Positions 33,606-42,469 of a stretch of DNA of 64,000 nucleotides are shown here, in pieces. The number at the start of each line of letters is the position of its first letter. Position 1 is the first letter of the stretch. This DNA is from an uncultured Paracoccaceae bacterium (GTDB taxonomy: Bacteria > Pseudomonadota > Alphaproteobacteria > Rhodobacterales > Rhodobacteraceae). The DNA is taken from assembly GCA_937927675.1 (NCBI GenBank), contig CALBSG010000110.1:8214-72213 (forward strand), in the 5' to 3' direction. Both the position numbers and the translations under genes were made by a program. The notes below the pieces were generated by a model that searched no databases, was not told where the DNA came from, and saw nothing but the letters and a program-made list of their open reading frames with translations.

Positions 33606-35107
33606 TGCCCCAGCATCTTCCGCACTTCGACCACCAGATCCGCGCGGGAAACTTCCACCTGTGCCGGGCGGTCTTTCCATTCTTCCAGCGTGGCATTGGC
33701 TGCGATCTTGGCGCCAAGGATCAGGTCTTTCAAAATGACCATGCCCTTTTCCGCCTCGTTCCCGCCTTGGATCACCGCAACGGGGGATTGGCGTTTGTCG
33801 GCGTATTTCAACTGGTTGCCAAAGTTCTTGGGGTTGCCCAAGTAAACCTCGGCCCGGATGCCGGCATTGCGCAGATCTGCGACCATCGCCATGTAATCAG
33901 CCATGCGGTCACGATCCATCACCGTAACCACAACCGGACCCGCCGCCGTCGCCCCGACGCGCCCCTTGGCGCGCAGCGCGGCAAGAAGCCGATCAACCCC
34001 GATGGAAACGCCGGTCGCAGGCACCGACTGCCCGGTGAAGCGCTTGACCAGATCGTCATAACGCCCGCCACCCGCGACAGAGCCGAACTGCCGCTTGCGG
34101 CCCTTTTCATCCAAAATTTCGAAGGTCAGTTCCGCCTCGAACACGGGGCCGGTGTAATAGCCAAGACCACGAACTACCGAAGGATCAATGACAATACGAT
34201 CCGCGCCATAACCTTGGGCTTCAAGAAGCTCGGCTAACTGCCGCAACTCCTCAACACCTTGGTTGCCAATCAGGGACTCACCAACGGCCTTCGAAAGATT
34301 ATTGAGCGTTTCAAGATTGGTCGATGCTTTTGCGGTCAGAAAGTTGATGACTGGCTCAATCTCATTTTGGCTCAAGCCAACGCCTTCAATCTTTGCACCC
34401 GAGGCGTCTATACGTCCCGCGCCAAGTAGATCACGAACACCATCAATCCCAACTTTGTCGAACTTGTCTATGGTCCTCAGAAGGGCGTCTTTGCGCTCCG
34501 TTCCCGTCGGGTGGTCTGCAATAAGTTGATCGGCCACAGACTCGTCGCTACCAAAAACAACTTCAAGAACGCCGTTCAGAACCTTGCGGTTGTTCACCTT
34601 CACCACATAGTCGCCGCGGGGGATGCCAACGGTTTCCAAGGCGTCCGACAGCATGGCGCAAATTTCAGCATCGGCGGCAACAGATCCAGACCCAACCGTA
34701 TCCGCATCGCATTGATAAAACTGCCGAAACCGCCCCGGGCCCGGCTTTTCATTGCGCCAGACCGGCCCCATGGCATAGCGCCGATAGGGCGTTGGCAGAT
34801 CGTTGCGGAACTGCGCCGCCACGCGCGCCAAGGGGGCCGTCAGGTCATAGCGCAGCGCAAGCCAATCGCCATCTTCATCCTGCCAGCCAAAGACACCTTC
34901 ATTCGGGCGATCAACGTCGGGCAGGAATTTGCCCAGCGCCTCGACGGTTTCCACCGCAGAGGTTTCCAACGGATCAAAGCCATAACGATGATAAACGCCG
35001 GTGATGGCATCGAGCATCGCCTTGCGTTCGCTCACTTCAGCCCCGAAGTAATCGCGGAAGCCTTTGGGGGTTTCTGCCTTGGGACGGCGGATTTTGGCGT
35101 CGGACAT
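33602..35107 (-). CDS. hisS: HisS, histidyl-tRNA synthetase
   Basis: A 501-residue class II aminoacyl-tRNA synthetase that charges tRNA-His. Motif 2 region PYRRYAMGPVWRNEKPGPGR, the RGLGYYTGPVFEAELTF histidine-binding block and motif 3 ATGVSIGVDRLLAAL are intact, and a C-terminal anticodon-binding domain follows (PVVVTVMDRDRMADYM onward). ATG 35107 has an upstream GGTGGA; an in-frame start at 35125 would add six residues. A central stretch (about 34201-34560, between motifs 2 and 3) has clearly lower GC than the rest of the gene while the frame is intact. Confidence 0.96.
   Translation of the reverse strand: MSDAKIRRPKAETPKGFRDYFGAEVSERKAMLDAITGVYHRYGFDPLETSAVETVEALGKFLPDVDRPNEGVFGWQDEDGDWLALRYDLTAPLARVAAQFRNDLPTPYRRYAMGPVWRNEKPGPGRFRQFYQCDADTVGSGSVAADAEICAMLSDALETVGIPRGDYVVKVNNRKVLNGVLEVVFGSDESVADQLIADHPTGTERKDALLRTIDKFDKVGIDGVRDLLGAGRIDASGAKIEGVGLSQNEIEPVINFLTAKASTNLETLNNLSKAVGESLIGNQGVEELRQLAELLEAQGYGADRIVIDPSVVRGLGYYTGPVFEAELTFEILDEKGRKRQFGSVAGGGRYDDLVKRFTGQSVPATGVSIGVDRLLAALRAKGRVGATAAGPVVVTVMDRDRMADYMAMVADLRNAGIRAEVYLGNPKNFGNQLKYADKRQSPVAVIQGGNEAEKGMVILKDLILGAKIAANATLEEWKDRPAQVEVSRADLVVEVRKMLGQ
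34201..34560. other. Low-GC segment inside hisS
   Basis: Hand counting of 34201-34560 gives 186 G+C of 360 (about 52%); the lowest 60-base line is 45%, against about 60-67% in adjoining genes. The segment encodes the region between class II motifs 2 and 3 and preserves the frame. This may mark gene conversion or homologous replacement by a lower-GC allele. Confidence 0.7.
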
Positions 35108-35180
35108 GGGATTTCCACCTTGCATCGCTTGGCCCTTCCTCTAACGAAGGGGAAAAGGCACGGCAAGCGGCGGATGAACG

Positions 35181-35381
35181 ATGCAACAATTGGACGCGAT
35201 GGAAGAGCGGATGGCGCATCTGATCCGGGCGGTCGATGACCTGTCGGATGTGGTCACAGCACAAACCCGCGAGATCGACACCCTCAAGCGCCGGGTCCAG
35301 ATGCTGATGGAGCGCGAGGCCGAACGCGAGGCGGCAGGCCTTGGGTCGGCCGAGGCCAATGTGCCCCCGCCGCATTGGTAA
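35181..35381 (+). CDS. SlyX-like small coiled-coil protein
   Basis: A 66-residue protein with a coiled-coil N-terminal half (MEERMAHLIRAVDDLSDVVT and EIDTLKRRVQMLMER) and the proline-rich C-terminus PPPHW that is characteristic of SlyX. The molecular role of SlyX is unknown. It is divergent from hisS (73-bp gap) and precedes the AbrB-family gene by 34 bp in the same direction. Confidence 0.82.
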   Translation: MQQLDAMEERMAHLIRAVDDLSDVVTAQTREIDTLKRRVQMLMEREAEREAAGLGSAEANVPPPHW

Positions 35382-35415
35382 GAGATGATGGCACAAAGAA
35401 CAGGGGCAAGCCCAG

Positions 35416-36465
35416 ATGCGCGGCGTTGACTATGGCGCCCTTGTCCTGACGCTGGCGCTTGGGGCCATCGGCGGGCTTGCGGCCCATGCGGCACATCTGC
35501 CCTTGGGCTATCTTCTGGGGTCCATGGTGTTGATCGGGGTGCTGTCGGCACTTGGCGCAAAGCCCTTTGGCAAAACCCCAACCCTGCCCGCCCGGTTACG
35601 GTTTTCCTTTGTGCCTGTGATTGGCGTCGCCATCGGGGGGGCCTTTACCCCCGAGGTGGCCCGGGCAGCACTCGGCTGGGGGCCATCGCTGGCTGCCTTG
35701 TTTGTCTTTGTGCCCTTGGCCCATGCGCTTGGCTATGCGGTCTACCGCCGGGGCGGGTTTGCCAAGACGGAGGCCTTTTATGGCGCGGTGCCGGGTGGGC
35801 TGATCGAAAGCGTGCAGATGGGCGAACAGGCGGGCGCGGATGTGCGGCTGTTGATCGTCGTACAGACCTTGCGGCTGATCGGCACCATCATCACCGTGCC
35901 GCTGATCTTTCTGGCGCTGACCGGCCATACCGTTGGGTCGGCGGCGGGGGCGGCCATGGTGGGGGCGGCGGCCCCCCTGACCGTGCAAGATTGCGCCTTG
36001 ATGTTCGCCGCCGGACTGATCGGCGCGCGGGCGGGCAAGCGGCTGCGGTTTCCGGGCTATATCATCACGGGGCCCTTGCTGTGTTCAGCGGCTCTGCACG
36101 TTACCGGGGTGATGCAAGCCATCCCGCCGGGTTGGCTGGTCGCAGTGACACAAGTGATCCTTGGGGCCGGCCTTGGCGTGCGCTTTGTCGGCATGGACCG
36201 CCGCCTTTTGGCCCGCTGCGGGCGGTTGGCGATGCTGAATGGCGTGCTGGCCTTGGGGCTGGCCTTTGCCTTTGCAGGCATCGTGCATGGGCTGACAGGT
36301 GCGCCGGTCGCGGCGGGGTTTCTGGCCTTTGCGCCGGGCGGTTTGGCCGAGATGAGCCTGATTGCCCTGAGCCTGAACATGTCGGTGATCTATGTCACCG
36401 CGCATCACGTTGTGCGGATTGTTCTGGCAGTCAGTTTTGCCAAGCTGGGGCGGCGGCTGGCCTAA
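35416..36465 (+). CDS. AbrB-family (ammonia monooxygenase-like) membrane protein
   Basis: A 349-residue membrane protein with roughly ten helices and an internal duplication typical of the AbrB family, which is often misnamed ammonia monooxygenase. Repeated features are LPLGYLLGSMVLIGVLSALG in the first half and RFPGYIITGPLLCSAALHVTG in the second, plus AVPGGLIESVQMGEQAGADV and APGGLAEMSLIALSLNMSV. The family is thought to be transport-related, with no agreed substrate. It probably shares a transcript with slyX. Its stop is 3 bp from that of the convergent LysR gene. Confidence 0.87.
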   Translation: MRGVDYGALVLTLALGAIGGLAAHAAHLPLGYLLGSMVLIGVLSALGAKPFGKTPTLPARLRFSFVPVIGVAIGGAFTPEVARAALGWGPSLAALFVFVPLAHALGYAVYRRGGFAKTEAFYGAVPGGLIESVQMGEQAGADVRLLIVVQTLRLIGTIITVPLIFLALTGHTVGSAAGAAMVGAAAPLTVQDCALMFAAGLIGARAGKRLRFPGYIITGPLLCSAALHVTGVMQAIPPGWLVAVTQVILGAGLGVRFVGMDRRLLARCGRLAMLNGVLALGLAFAFAGIVHGLTGAPVAAGFLAFAPGGLAEMSLIALSLNMSVIYVTAHHVVRIVLAVSFAKLGRRLA

Positions 36466-36468
36466 CCA

Positions 36469-37347
36469 TCAGCCCAGCGGTGCCGCGAGGCGTTCCAGAC
36501 ACCAGGTCCAGACCGCATCGACCTCGGGCCTGCGGTCGGGGCTGCGCTTGCGGAAAATGTAGTACTGCGGTCCGACTTGCAGGGCGCGGTCCATAACTTG
36601 CACCAGACGCCCATCGGCCAGCTCGGCCTCGATAAACGCGCGGTTGACCACGATCACCCCCTGCCCGGCCAGTGCGATGTCGATGGCCATGGACGTGAGA
36701 CTGAAGCGCGACCCGGGCAGCGGGCGCGTGGTGTTCAGAAACTGCGGCCAGTATTCAAGGCAGTGGTGGATCAATGGCAGCGCCTGCACTTCATCCGTGC
36801 TGAGCGGCAGCCTATGGCCGGTGAGAAGTGTGGGACTTGCCACCGCGATCACCGGTTGCGCCAAAAGCAGCTGCACCTCGGCCCCTTGCGGAAACGGCGG
36901 GCGGGTGAAGCAAATGGCGACATCGACATCGTCGCGGCTGAAATCGGGCAGGCTTTCTTCGGCGATGGTCCGCAATTCCACCCCCGGCAGCACGGCGCGC
37001 AGATCCGCCATGCGCGGAATCAAAAGCCGGGTTGCCACGGTGGGGGTGGCCGAAATCGTCACCCGTGCAGGACGGTCAAGCAGGCGCGCGGTCGCGGCCG
37101 TCAACTGGTCAAAGGCGGCGGCGACCTCGGCCAGATAGCTGCGGCCCTCGGGCGTCAGCGACAGTCCGCGCGGGACGCGGTGAAACAGCGTCAGGCCAAG
37201 GTGATCCTCCAGCCCCCGCACCTGCTGGGCAACCGCGCCTTGGGTGACGGCCAACTCCTCGGCTGCGGCGCGAAACGACAGCGTGCGGCCTGCGGCATGA
37301 AAGGCGCGCAAGGCATTCAGCGGTGGCAGTTTGCGGGTGGGAAGCAT
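36469..37347 (-). CDS. LysR-family transcriptional regulator (GcvA-like)
   Basis: A 292-residue regulator beginning LPTRKLPPLNALRAFHAAGR, with the LysR winged helix (FRAAAEELAVTQGAVAQQVR) and a periplasmic-binding-protein-like effector domain. The start at ATG 37347 gives the standard LysR beginning; an upstream open extension has no family resemblance. It is divergent from the EamA exporter 101 bp away, a classic arrangement for a LysR regulator and its target. A T-N11-A type dyad (37358-37372) lies just upstream of this gene. Confidence 0.9.
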   Translation of the reverse strand: MLPTRKLPPLNALRAFHAAGRTLSFRAAAEELAVTQGAVAQQVRGLEDHLGLTLFHRVPRGLSLTPEGRSYLAEVAAAFDQLTAATARLLDRPARVTISATPTVATRLLIPRMADLRAVLPGVELRTIAEESLPDFSRDDVDVAICFTRPPFPQGAEVQLLLAQPVIAVASPTLLTGHRLPLSTDEVQALPLIHHCLEYWPQFLNTTRPLPGSRFSLTSMAIDIALAGQGVIVVNRAFIEAELADGRLVQVMDRALQVGPQYYIFRKRSPDRRPEVDAVWTWCLERLAAPLG

Positions 37348-37357
37348 AGGGAAGGCC

Positions 37358-37372
37358 TGTAGGTTTTCTACA
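37358..37372. promoter_or_regulatory. Candidate LysR operator between the LysR and EamA genes
   Basis: TGTAG-N5-CTACA forms a perfect five-base dyad containing a T-N11-A core, 11 bp upstream of the LysR start. The octamer AGGTTTTC occurs at 37361-37368, inside the dyad, and again at 37380-37387, 19 bp later. Spacing of about two helical turns suggests recognition and activation subsites. Confidence 0.5.
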
Positions 37373-37447
37373 CCCTGACAGGTTTTCTTCTGGCGTGAAA
37401 GGGGGCGCGCATTGGGGCATAAGGGCGGGGCAACGAAAGGTATTCCC

Positions 37448-38368
37448 ATGGCCCGCGCCTATGCTGCTCTGATCCTCATTGGTTTTGTCTGGGGGTCGAA
37501 CTTTATCTTCATCAAAATGGCGACCGAGGTTCTGCCGCCGCTGCAGGTGGTGTTTCTGCGGGTCGTGGTCGGGTTTGTGCCTTTGGCACTGGTTGCCCTT
37601 TGGACCGGGGCGATCCGCCGTGACCAATTGCGGCATCTGCCGCATTTTGCCGTGATGTCGGTGCTGGCGACCTCGTTCTACTACTACGGTTTTGTGGCTG
37701 GGGGCGCACTTTTGCCGTCGTCGGTGGCCGGGCTCTTGGGCGGGGCGATCCCGATCGTGACCTTTCTGACCACGCTGGTGTTCCTGCGGTCTGAACAGCC
37801 GAACGGGTTGATTGCGATCGGGGTGGCCTTGGGGTTTGTCGGCATCGCGCTGACCGCGCGGCCTTGGGAAAATGGCGCAACGGTCAACCTGCGCGGGGTG
37901 GCGTGGCTGCTCTCCGGCGTGGTGAGCGTGGGGATTTCCTTTGTCTACGCCCGCCGGTATCTCGCCCCCTTGCAGCTTCAGCCCGTGGCTTTGGCGGCTT
38001 GGCAAACCGGGCTGGCGTCGCTGACGCTGGCTGTTCTGACCGATTTCGACGGCATCACTGTGATTCTGGACCACCCCAAGGCGCTGGTGGCACTGGTGTT
38101 GGGGTTGGGGGTTCTGGGCACGGGACTGGCCTATCTGATCTACTATTACATGGTGCAAAAGCTGGGCGCGGTCGGGGCCTCTGGCGCGACCTATCTGCCA
38201 GCGGTGGTGGCTGTGGTCATTGGCGCTGCCGTGGGCGAGACGATCGGCCTTGTGGAGGTGGTGGCGCTGGTCCTGACCCTTGGCGGGGTGGCGCTGATCC
38301 AGCTTGGCGGCGCACGGGCGCGGGCTCAGTCCTCGCTGCGCCCGTCAGACAGCCGATTGCCCGCGTAA
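37448..38368 (+). CDS. EamA/DMT-family transporter
   Basis: A 306-residue protein with ten predicted transmembrane helices in two EamA repeats (ALILIGFVWGSNFIFIKMAT at the start, GVAWLLSGVVSVGISFVYAR in the middle). It probably exports a small metabolite under control of the divergent LysR regulator. ATG 37448 was chosen; the region before it does not extend the family match. The 3' end overlaps the convergent GFA gene by 43 bp. Confidence 0.88.
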   Translation: MARAYAALILIGFVWGSNFIFIKMATEVLPPLQVVFLRVVVGFVPLALVALWTGAIRRDQLRHLPHFAVMSVLATSFYYYGFVAGGALLPSSVAGLLGGAIPIVTFLTTLVFLRSEQPNGLIAIGVALGFVGIALTARPWENGATVNLRGVAWLLSGVVSVGISFVYARRYLAPLQLQPVALAAWQTGLASLTLAVLTDFDGITVILDHPKALVALVLGLGVLGTGLAYLIYYYMVQKLGAVGASGATYLPAVVAVVIGAAVGETIGLVEVVALVLTLGGVALIQLGGARARAQSSLRPSDSRLPA

Positions 38369-38736
38369 TGGTGCTTGAGCGGAAATTCCGGCAACCAGCC
38401 TTCGCGGCGAACAGTCCATAGCTCATAAGTCGGGCGGAACTGGTCAGGCGCGTCGAAGGCGCCAAGGTTAAGACCGATCTCATCGTCGAAATGGGCATAG
38501 ACCGGCGAGCCGCAGGTCGGGCAGAAGAAACGGCCCTTATAGTCGCGTGCCTCGCCCGTGATGGTTACGGCGGCCTCGGCAAAAATGGCCGAGCCGTGGA
38601 ACAAAGCGCCGTGGTTTTTGCGGCAATCAAGACAGTGGCAAAGACCCGTGCGGTAAGGTTCGCCGCGCGCTTCGAACCGCAGCCCCCCGCACAAACAGCC
38701 GCCCATGCTGATTTTCTCGCGGGTGATCCTGTCCAC
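38326..38736 (-). CDS. GFA/CENP-V fold zinc protein
   Basis: A protein of up to 136 residues of the Gfa family (glutathione-dependent formaldehyde-activating-enzyme fold). Zinc-binding cysteines are in GGCLCGGLRF, GLCHCLDCRKNHGA and FFCPTCGSPVY. Its substrate is unknown; most members do not act on formaldehyde. GTG 38736, one base after the dnaE stop with GAGGA eight to nine bases upstream, was preferred; ATG 38706 would begin directly at GGCLCGG. It follows dnaE closely, so cotranscription is likely, and it overlaps the EamA gene at its 3' end. Confidence 0.85.
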   Translation of the reverse strand: MDRITREKISMGGCLCGGLRFEARGEPYRTGLCHCLDCRKNHGALFHGSAIFAEAAVTITGEARDYKGRFFCPTCGSPVYAHFDDEIGLNLGAFDAPDQFRPTYELWTVRREGWLPEFPLKHHYAGNRLSDGRSED

Positions 38737-38737
38737 C

Positions 38738-41700
38738 TTAGATATCCTCGACCAGAACAACGCCTTGCATCGCTTTGATCGCGCCCTTGATCTGCGGTGT
38801 GACGGGATAGGGTTTCGGCAAGGTCACATCAATCTCGCGACCTGTCTCATCGGGCAGGCACAGCGTGATCTGCGCGCGGGTCTTGCCATCCAGCTTTTCA
38901 AGCAGTCCGGCCAAGGATGGGATGGTTTCCAGCCGATTAAGGTGGATGCGGATCGCCTGCGCTCCGGCCTGATCGGCAACCTGGTCAATCGAGGACACCC
39001 CATTGGCCAACAGCTTTACCCCATCGCCATCCGGATCGGCCTTGACCGTAAGAACCACATTCTTGCCCGGTTCAAGCAGATCGCGCGCTGCCTCCAGCAC
39101 ATCGGAAAACACCGTGACCTCATAAAGCCCGGTCGGGTCCGACAAGGAGACAAAGGCAAAGCGGTTGCCCTTGGCGCTTTTGCGTTCCTGCTTTGCCGCC
39201 ACGGACCCGGCGATCTTCACCACGCAGGTGCCGCGCGACAGGGCGATCTGCGTGACCTCGGCCAGCGTTTTCACATCCTTGCGCTTCAGCGCGGACATGT
39301 AATCGTCCAAGGGGTGGCCCGACAGGTAAAACCCGACGGCCTGATGTTCATGCCCCAGCCGTTCAACCGGCAGCCAATCGTCGCGATAGGCCAAGCGCGG
39401 TTCGGGAATATCAGCACCAGAATCGCCAAACAGGCTGACCTGATTGGAGCCTTTCGCCTCATGGATGGCCGCGGAATAGGCGACCAGCCCATCCAGCGCC
39501 TCAAACACCCGGGCGCGGTTGGGATCCATCTGGTCAAAGGCCCCGGCACGGGCCAGCATCTCCAAGGGGCGTTTGCCGACGCGTTTCAGATCCACCCGGC
39601 GGGCGAAATCATAAAGCGTAGCATAGGGTTTTTCGCGCCCCTCGACTTGACGGGCGTCCACGATCATCCGCATCGCCTCGACGCCGACGTTCTTCAAGGC
39701 GCCCAAGCCGTAGACCAGCGCCTGATCCTTGACCTTGAAAATCGCGTCCGAGGCGTTGACGCAAGGTGCCACCACCTTGACACCCATCTTGTCGAGTTCA
39801 CGCTTATAGACTGCCAGCTTGTCGGTCAGATGGATATCGCAGTTCATCACGCCGGACATGAATTCAACCGGGTGATTGGCCTTGAGCCAGCCAGTTTGAT
39901 AGCTGACCACGGCATAGGCGGCGGCGTGGGATTTGTTAAAGCCGTAGTTGGCGAATTTCTCCAGCAGGTCAAAGACCTCGCCTGACTTCTTGGCGTCGAT
40001 ATCGTGGGTCTTCTTGCAGCCTTCGATGAATTTCGGCCGTTCCTTGGCCATCTCCTCGGCGATCTTTTTTCCCATGGCGCGGCGCAAAAGGTCAGCCCCG
40101 CCAAGGGAATAGCCGCCCATGACCTGCGCGATCTGCATCACCTGCTCTTGGTAAACGATGATGCCTTGGGTTTCCTTCAGGATATGGTCAATGGTCGGGT
40201 GGATCGATTCCAGTGGGCGAAGCCCATGCTTGACCTCGCAATAGGTCGGGATGTTTTCCATCGGGCCGGGACGATAGAGCGCCACGAGCGCCACGATGTC
40301 TTCGATGCAGGTCGGTTTCATGCGCCGGAGCGCATCCATCATACCCGAGCTTTCCACCTGAAACACCGCAACCGTCTTGGCGGCGGCGTAAAGCTCGTAG
40401 GTTGCCTTGTCGTCCAAGGGGATATGGCCAATGTCATTTTCGGCCCCCGGTTTCGGCGCATAAAGCTGCCGTCCGTCGGCGGCGATATGCAAGGGGCGTC
40501 CTGCCGCGCGGATCTGGCGGATGGCATCTTGAATCACGGTCAGGGTCTTCAGACCCAGAAAGTCGAACTTCACCAGCCCGGCCGCTTCGACCCATTTCAT
40601 GTTGAACTGCGTCGCAGGCATATCCGAACGCGGATCTTGATACAGCGGCACCAATTCGTCCAACGGACGGTCACCGATCACCACACCGGCGGCGTGGGTC
40701 GAGGCGTTGCGGTACAGCCCTTCGACCTGTTCGGCATAGGTCAACAGACGGCCGACGACCTCTTCTTTCGCCGCCTCGCGCAGACGGGGCTCATCGGCCA
40801 AGGCTTTGGTGATCGAAACTGGTTTCACCCCTTCGACCGGGATCATCTTCGACAGCCGGTCCACCTGCCCGTAGGACATTTGCAAAACGCGGCCCACATC
40901 GCGCACAGCGGCCTTTGAAAGCAGCGCCCCAAAGGTGATGATCTGCGCCACCTTCTCGCGGCCGTAATGCTCTTGCACATAGCGGATCACCTCTTCGCGG
41001 CGGTCCATGCAAAAGTCGATGTCGAAGTCGGGCATCGAGACCCGCTCGGGGTTCAAAAAGCGCTCGAACAGCAAGGCATAGCGCAAGGGATCAAGGTCGG
41101 TGATGGTCAGCACATAGGCGACAAGCGACCCTGCCCCCGACCCCCGGCCCGGCCCGACCGGAATATCGTGTTTTTTCGCCCATTTGATAAAATCGGACAC
41201 GATCAGGAAGTAGCCCGGAAAGCCCATCTTCTCGATGATCTCGATCTCAAATTTCAGCCGCGCCTCATATTCCTCGCGCGGGGCGGCAAGTTCGATCACC
41301 GACAGGCGCCGTTCAAGGCCCTCCCAAGCCTGACGGCGCAGTTCTTCCACCTCGTCATCGGCGAATTTGGGCAAGATAGGCTTACGCTTGGCCGCCATGA
41401 AGGCACAGCGTTTGGCGATTTCGACAGTGTTTTCCAAAGCTTCCGGCAGATCGGCAAACAGCGTGGCCATCTCGGCTTCGGACTTCAGATAATGCTGCGG
41501 GGTCAGGCGGCGGCGCGGCTCCAACTGGTCAACATAGGCACCTTCGGCAATGCAGATCAGCGCGTCATGCGCCTCATACATTTCGGATTTCGGAAAGTAG
41601 ACGTCGTTGGTGGCGACCAGCGGCAGGCCCATTTCATAGGCAAATTCGATATGGCCGCGCTCTGACCGCGCCTCGGCCTCGGGCAATTTGCCGCCCTCAC

Positions 41701-42235
41701 CGGGATGGCGCTGAAGTTCGACATAAAGCCGGCTTGGATAGATCGCCGCCAACTGCTGCAAAAGCGCGCGCGCCTTGGCCACCTGCCCGGCCGCCAGAAA
41801 ACGCCCCAAAGGCCCGTCCGGCCCGCCGGTCAGGCAAATAAGCCCATCGGCATGGGTTGCAAGCTCCTCAACCGTCACCTGCGGCAGCTGCCCATTCTTG
41901 CCGATATAGAGGCAAGAGTTCAGCTTCATCAGGTTCATATACCCCGCCTCAGACTGTGCCAAAAGCACGATTGGCGCAGGCGCACGCGGCTTTTCGCCGG
42001 GCTGTATGGGGTCATGGGTCAGGCTGATCTGGCACCCCACAATCGGTTGCAGCCCGGCATCCTTGGCCACCACCGAAAACTCCAACGCCGCAAACATGTT
42101 GTTGGTGTCCGTTACCGCAACGGCGGGCATCTGCATCCCGGCGCAGGTCTTAACCAGTTTTTTCACCGGCACCGCGCCTTCCAGCAACGAATGTTCAGTG
42201 TGGACGCGAAGGTGAATGAATCGAGGGGCTGCCAT
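38738..42235 (-). CDS. dnaE: DnaE, DNA polymerase III alpha subunit
   Basis: A 1165-residue replicative polymerase of the DnaE1 type. The N-terminal PHP domain starts FIHLRVHTEHSLLEGAV. The palm domain contains the catalytic aspartates in MPDFDIDFCMDRREEV and the GPGRGSGAGSLVAYVL region. The fingers include FNKSHAAAYAVVSYQTGWLK, and the C-terminal OB fold begins near TCVVKIAGSVAAKQERKS. Length is normal for DnaE1, so this is the main replicase and not the error-prone DnaE2. The start at 42235 gives the usual beginning. The leader contains a GC-rich hairpin. Confidence 0.97.
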   Translation of the reverse strand: MAAPRFIHLRVHTEHSLLEGAVPVKKLVKTCAGMQMPAVAVTDTNNMFAALEFSVVAKDAGLQPIVGCQISLTHDPIQPGEKPRAPAPIVLLAQSEAGYMNLMKLNSCLYIGKNGQLPQVTVEELATHADGLICLTGGPDGPLGRFLAAGQVAKARALLQQLAAIYPSRLYVELQRHPGEGGKLPEAEARSERGHIEFAYEMGLPLVATNDVYFPKSEMYEAHDALICIAEGAYVDQLEPRRRLTPQHYLKSEAEMATLFADLPEALENTVEIAKRCAFMAAKRKPILPKFADDEVEELRRQAWEGLERRLSVIELAAPREEYEARLKFEIEIIEKMGFPGYFLIVSDFIKWAKKHDIPVGPGRGSGAGSLVAYVLTITDLDPLRYALLFERFLNPERVSMPDFDIDFCMDRREEVIRYVQEHYGREKVAQIITFGALLSKAAVRDVGRVLQMSYGQVDRLSKMIPVEGVKPVSITKALADEPRLREAAKEEVVGRLLTYAEQVEGLYRNASTHAAGVVIGDRPLDELVPLYQDPRSDMPATQFNMKWVEAAGLVKFDFLGLKTLTVIQDAIRQIRAAGRPLHIAADGRQLYAPKPGAENDIGHIPLDDKATYELYAAAKTVAVFQVESSGMMDALRRMKPTCIEDIVALVALYRPGPMENIPTYCEVKHGLRPLESIHPTIDHILKETQGIIVYQEQVMQIAQVMGGYSLGGADLLRRAMGKKIAEEMAKERPKFIEGCKKTHDIDAKKSGEVFDLLEKFANYGFNKSHAAAYAVVSYQTGWLKANHPVEFMSGVMNCDIHLTDKLAVYKRELDKMGVKVVAPCVNASDAIFKVKDQALVYGLGALKNVGVEAMRMIVDARQVEGREKPYATLYDFARRVDLKRVGKRPLEMLARAGAFDQMDPNRARVFEALDGLVAYSAAIHEAKGSNQVSLFGDSGADIPEPRLAYRDDWLPVERLGHEHQAVGFYLSGHPLDDYMSALKRKDVKTLAEVTQIALSRGTCVVKIAGSVAAKQERKSAKGNRFAFVSLSDPTGLYEVTVFSDVLEAARDLLEPGKNVVLTVKADPDGDGVKLLANGVSSIDQVADQAGAQAIRIHLNRLETIPSLAGLLEKLDGKTRAQITLCLPDETGREIDVTLPKPYPVTPQIKGAIKAMQGVVLVEDI

Positions 42236-42252
42236 GCCACCAGCCTAGCGGA

Positions 42253-42279
42253 GCCCGCCCATGCGCGAAAGGGGCGGGC
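42253..42279. repeat. GC-rich inverted repeat in the dnaE-xdhA divergent gap
   Basis: GCCCGCCC (42253-42260) and GGGCGGGC (42272-42279) form an eight-base perfect stem with an 11-base loop, 17 bp upstream of the dnaE start. Without a T-tract it is not an obvious terminator; in the dnaE transcript it would sit in the leader. I see nothing else in the rest of the 234-bp gap except a GGGGAGAAGG site before xdhA. Confidence 0.5.
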
Positions 42280-42469
42280 ATTATCAATTCGGATTTGAAG
42301 CTGCTTCCAACGGCTCCCGAAAGATCACGCTTGCCAGACTCGATCCCTGCGTGGCTTCATGCCATGATAACAGAAGGCAAAATGCCACATCGGGCGCATG
42401 TTTCGCTTTACGCCGCATCGGGCGAACACGCACAAGGCCTGAACCGGGGAGAAGGCGGCGGGTTGTTAC

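Noticed and set aside
34201..34560. Pseudogene or inserted element within hisS
   Set aside because: The reading frame is uninterrupted and synthetase motifs on both sides are intact, so the gene is judged functional despite the low GC.
38737..38760. Start of the GFA-fold gene inside dnaE at 38760
   Set aside because: The extra residues (MFWSRISK) show no family resemblance and the codons belong to the dnaE end; the GTG at 38736 with GAGGA fits better.
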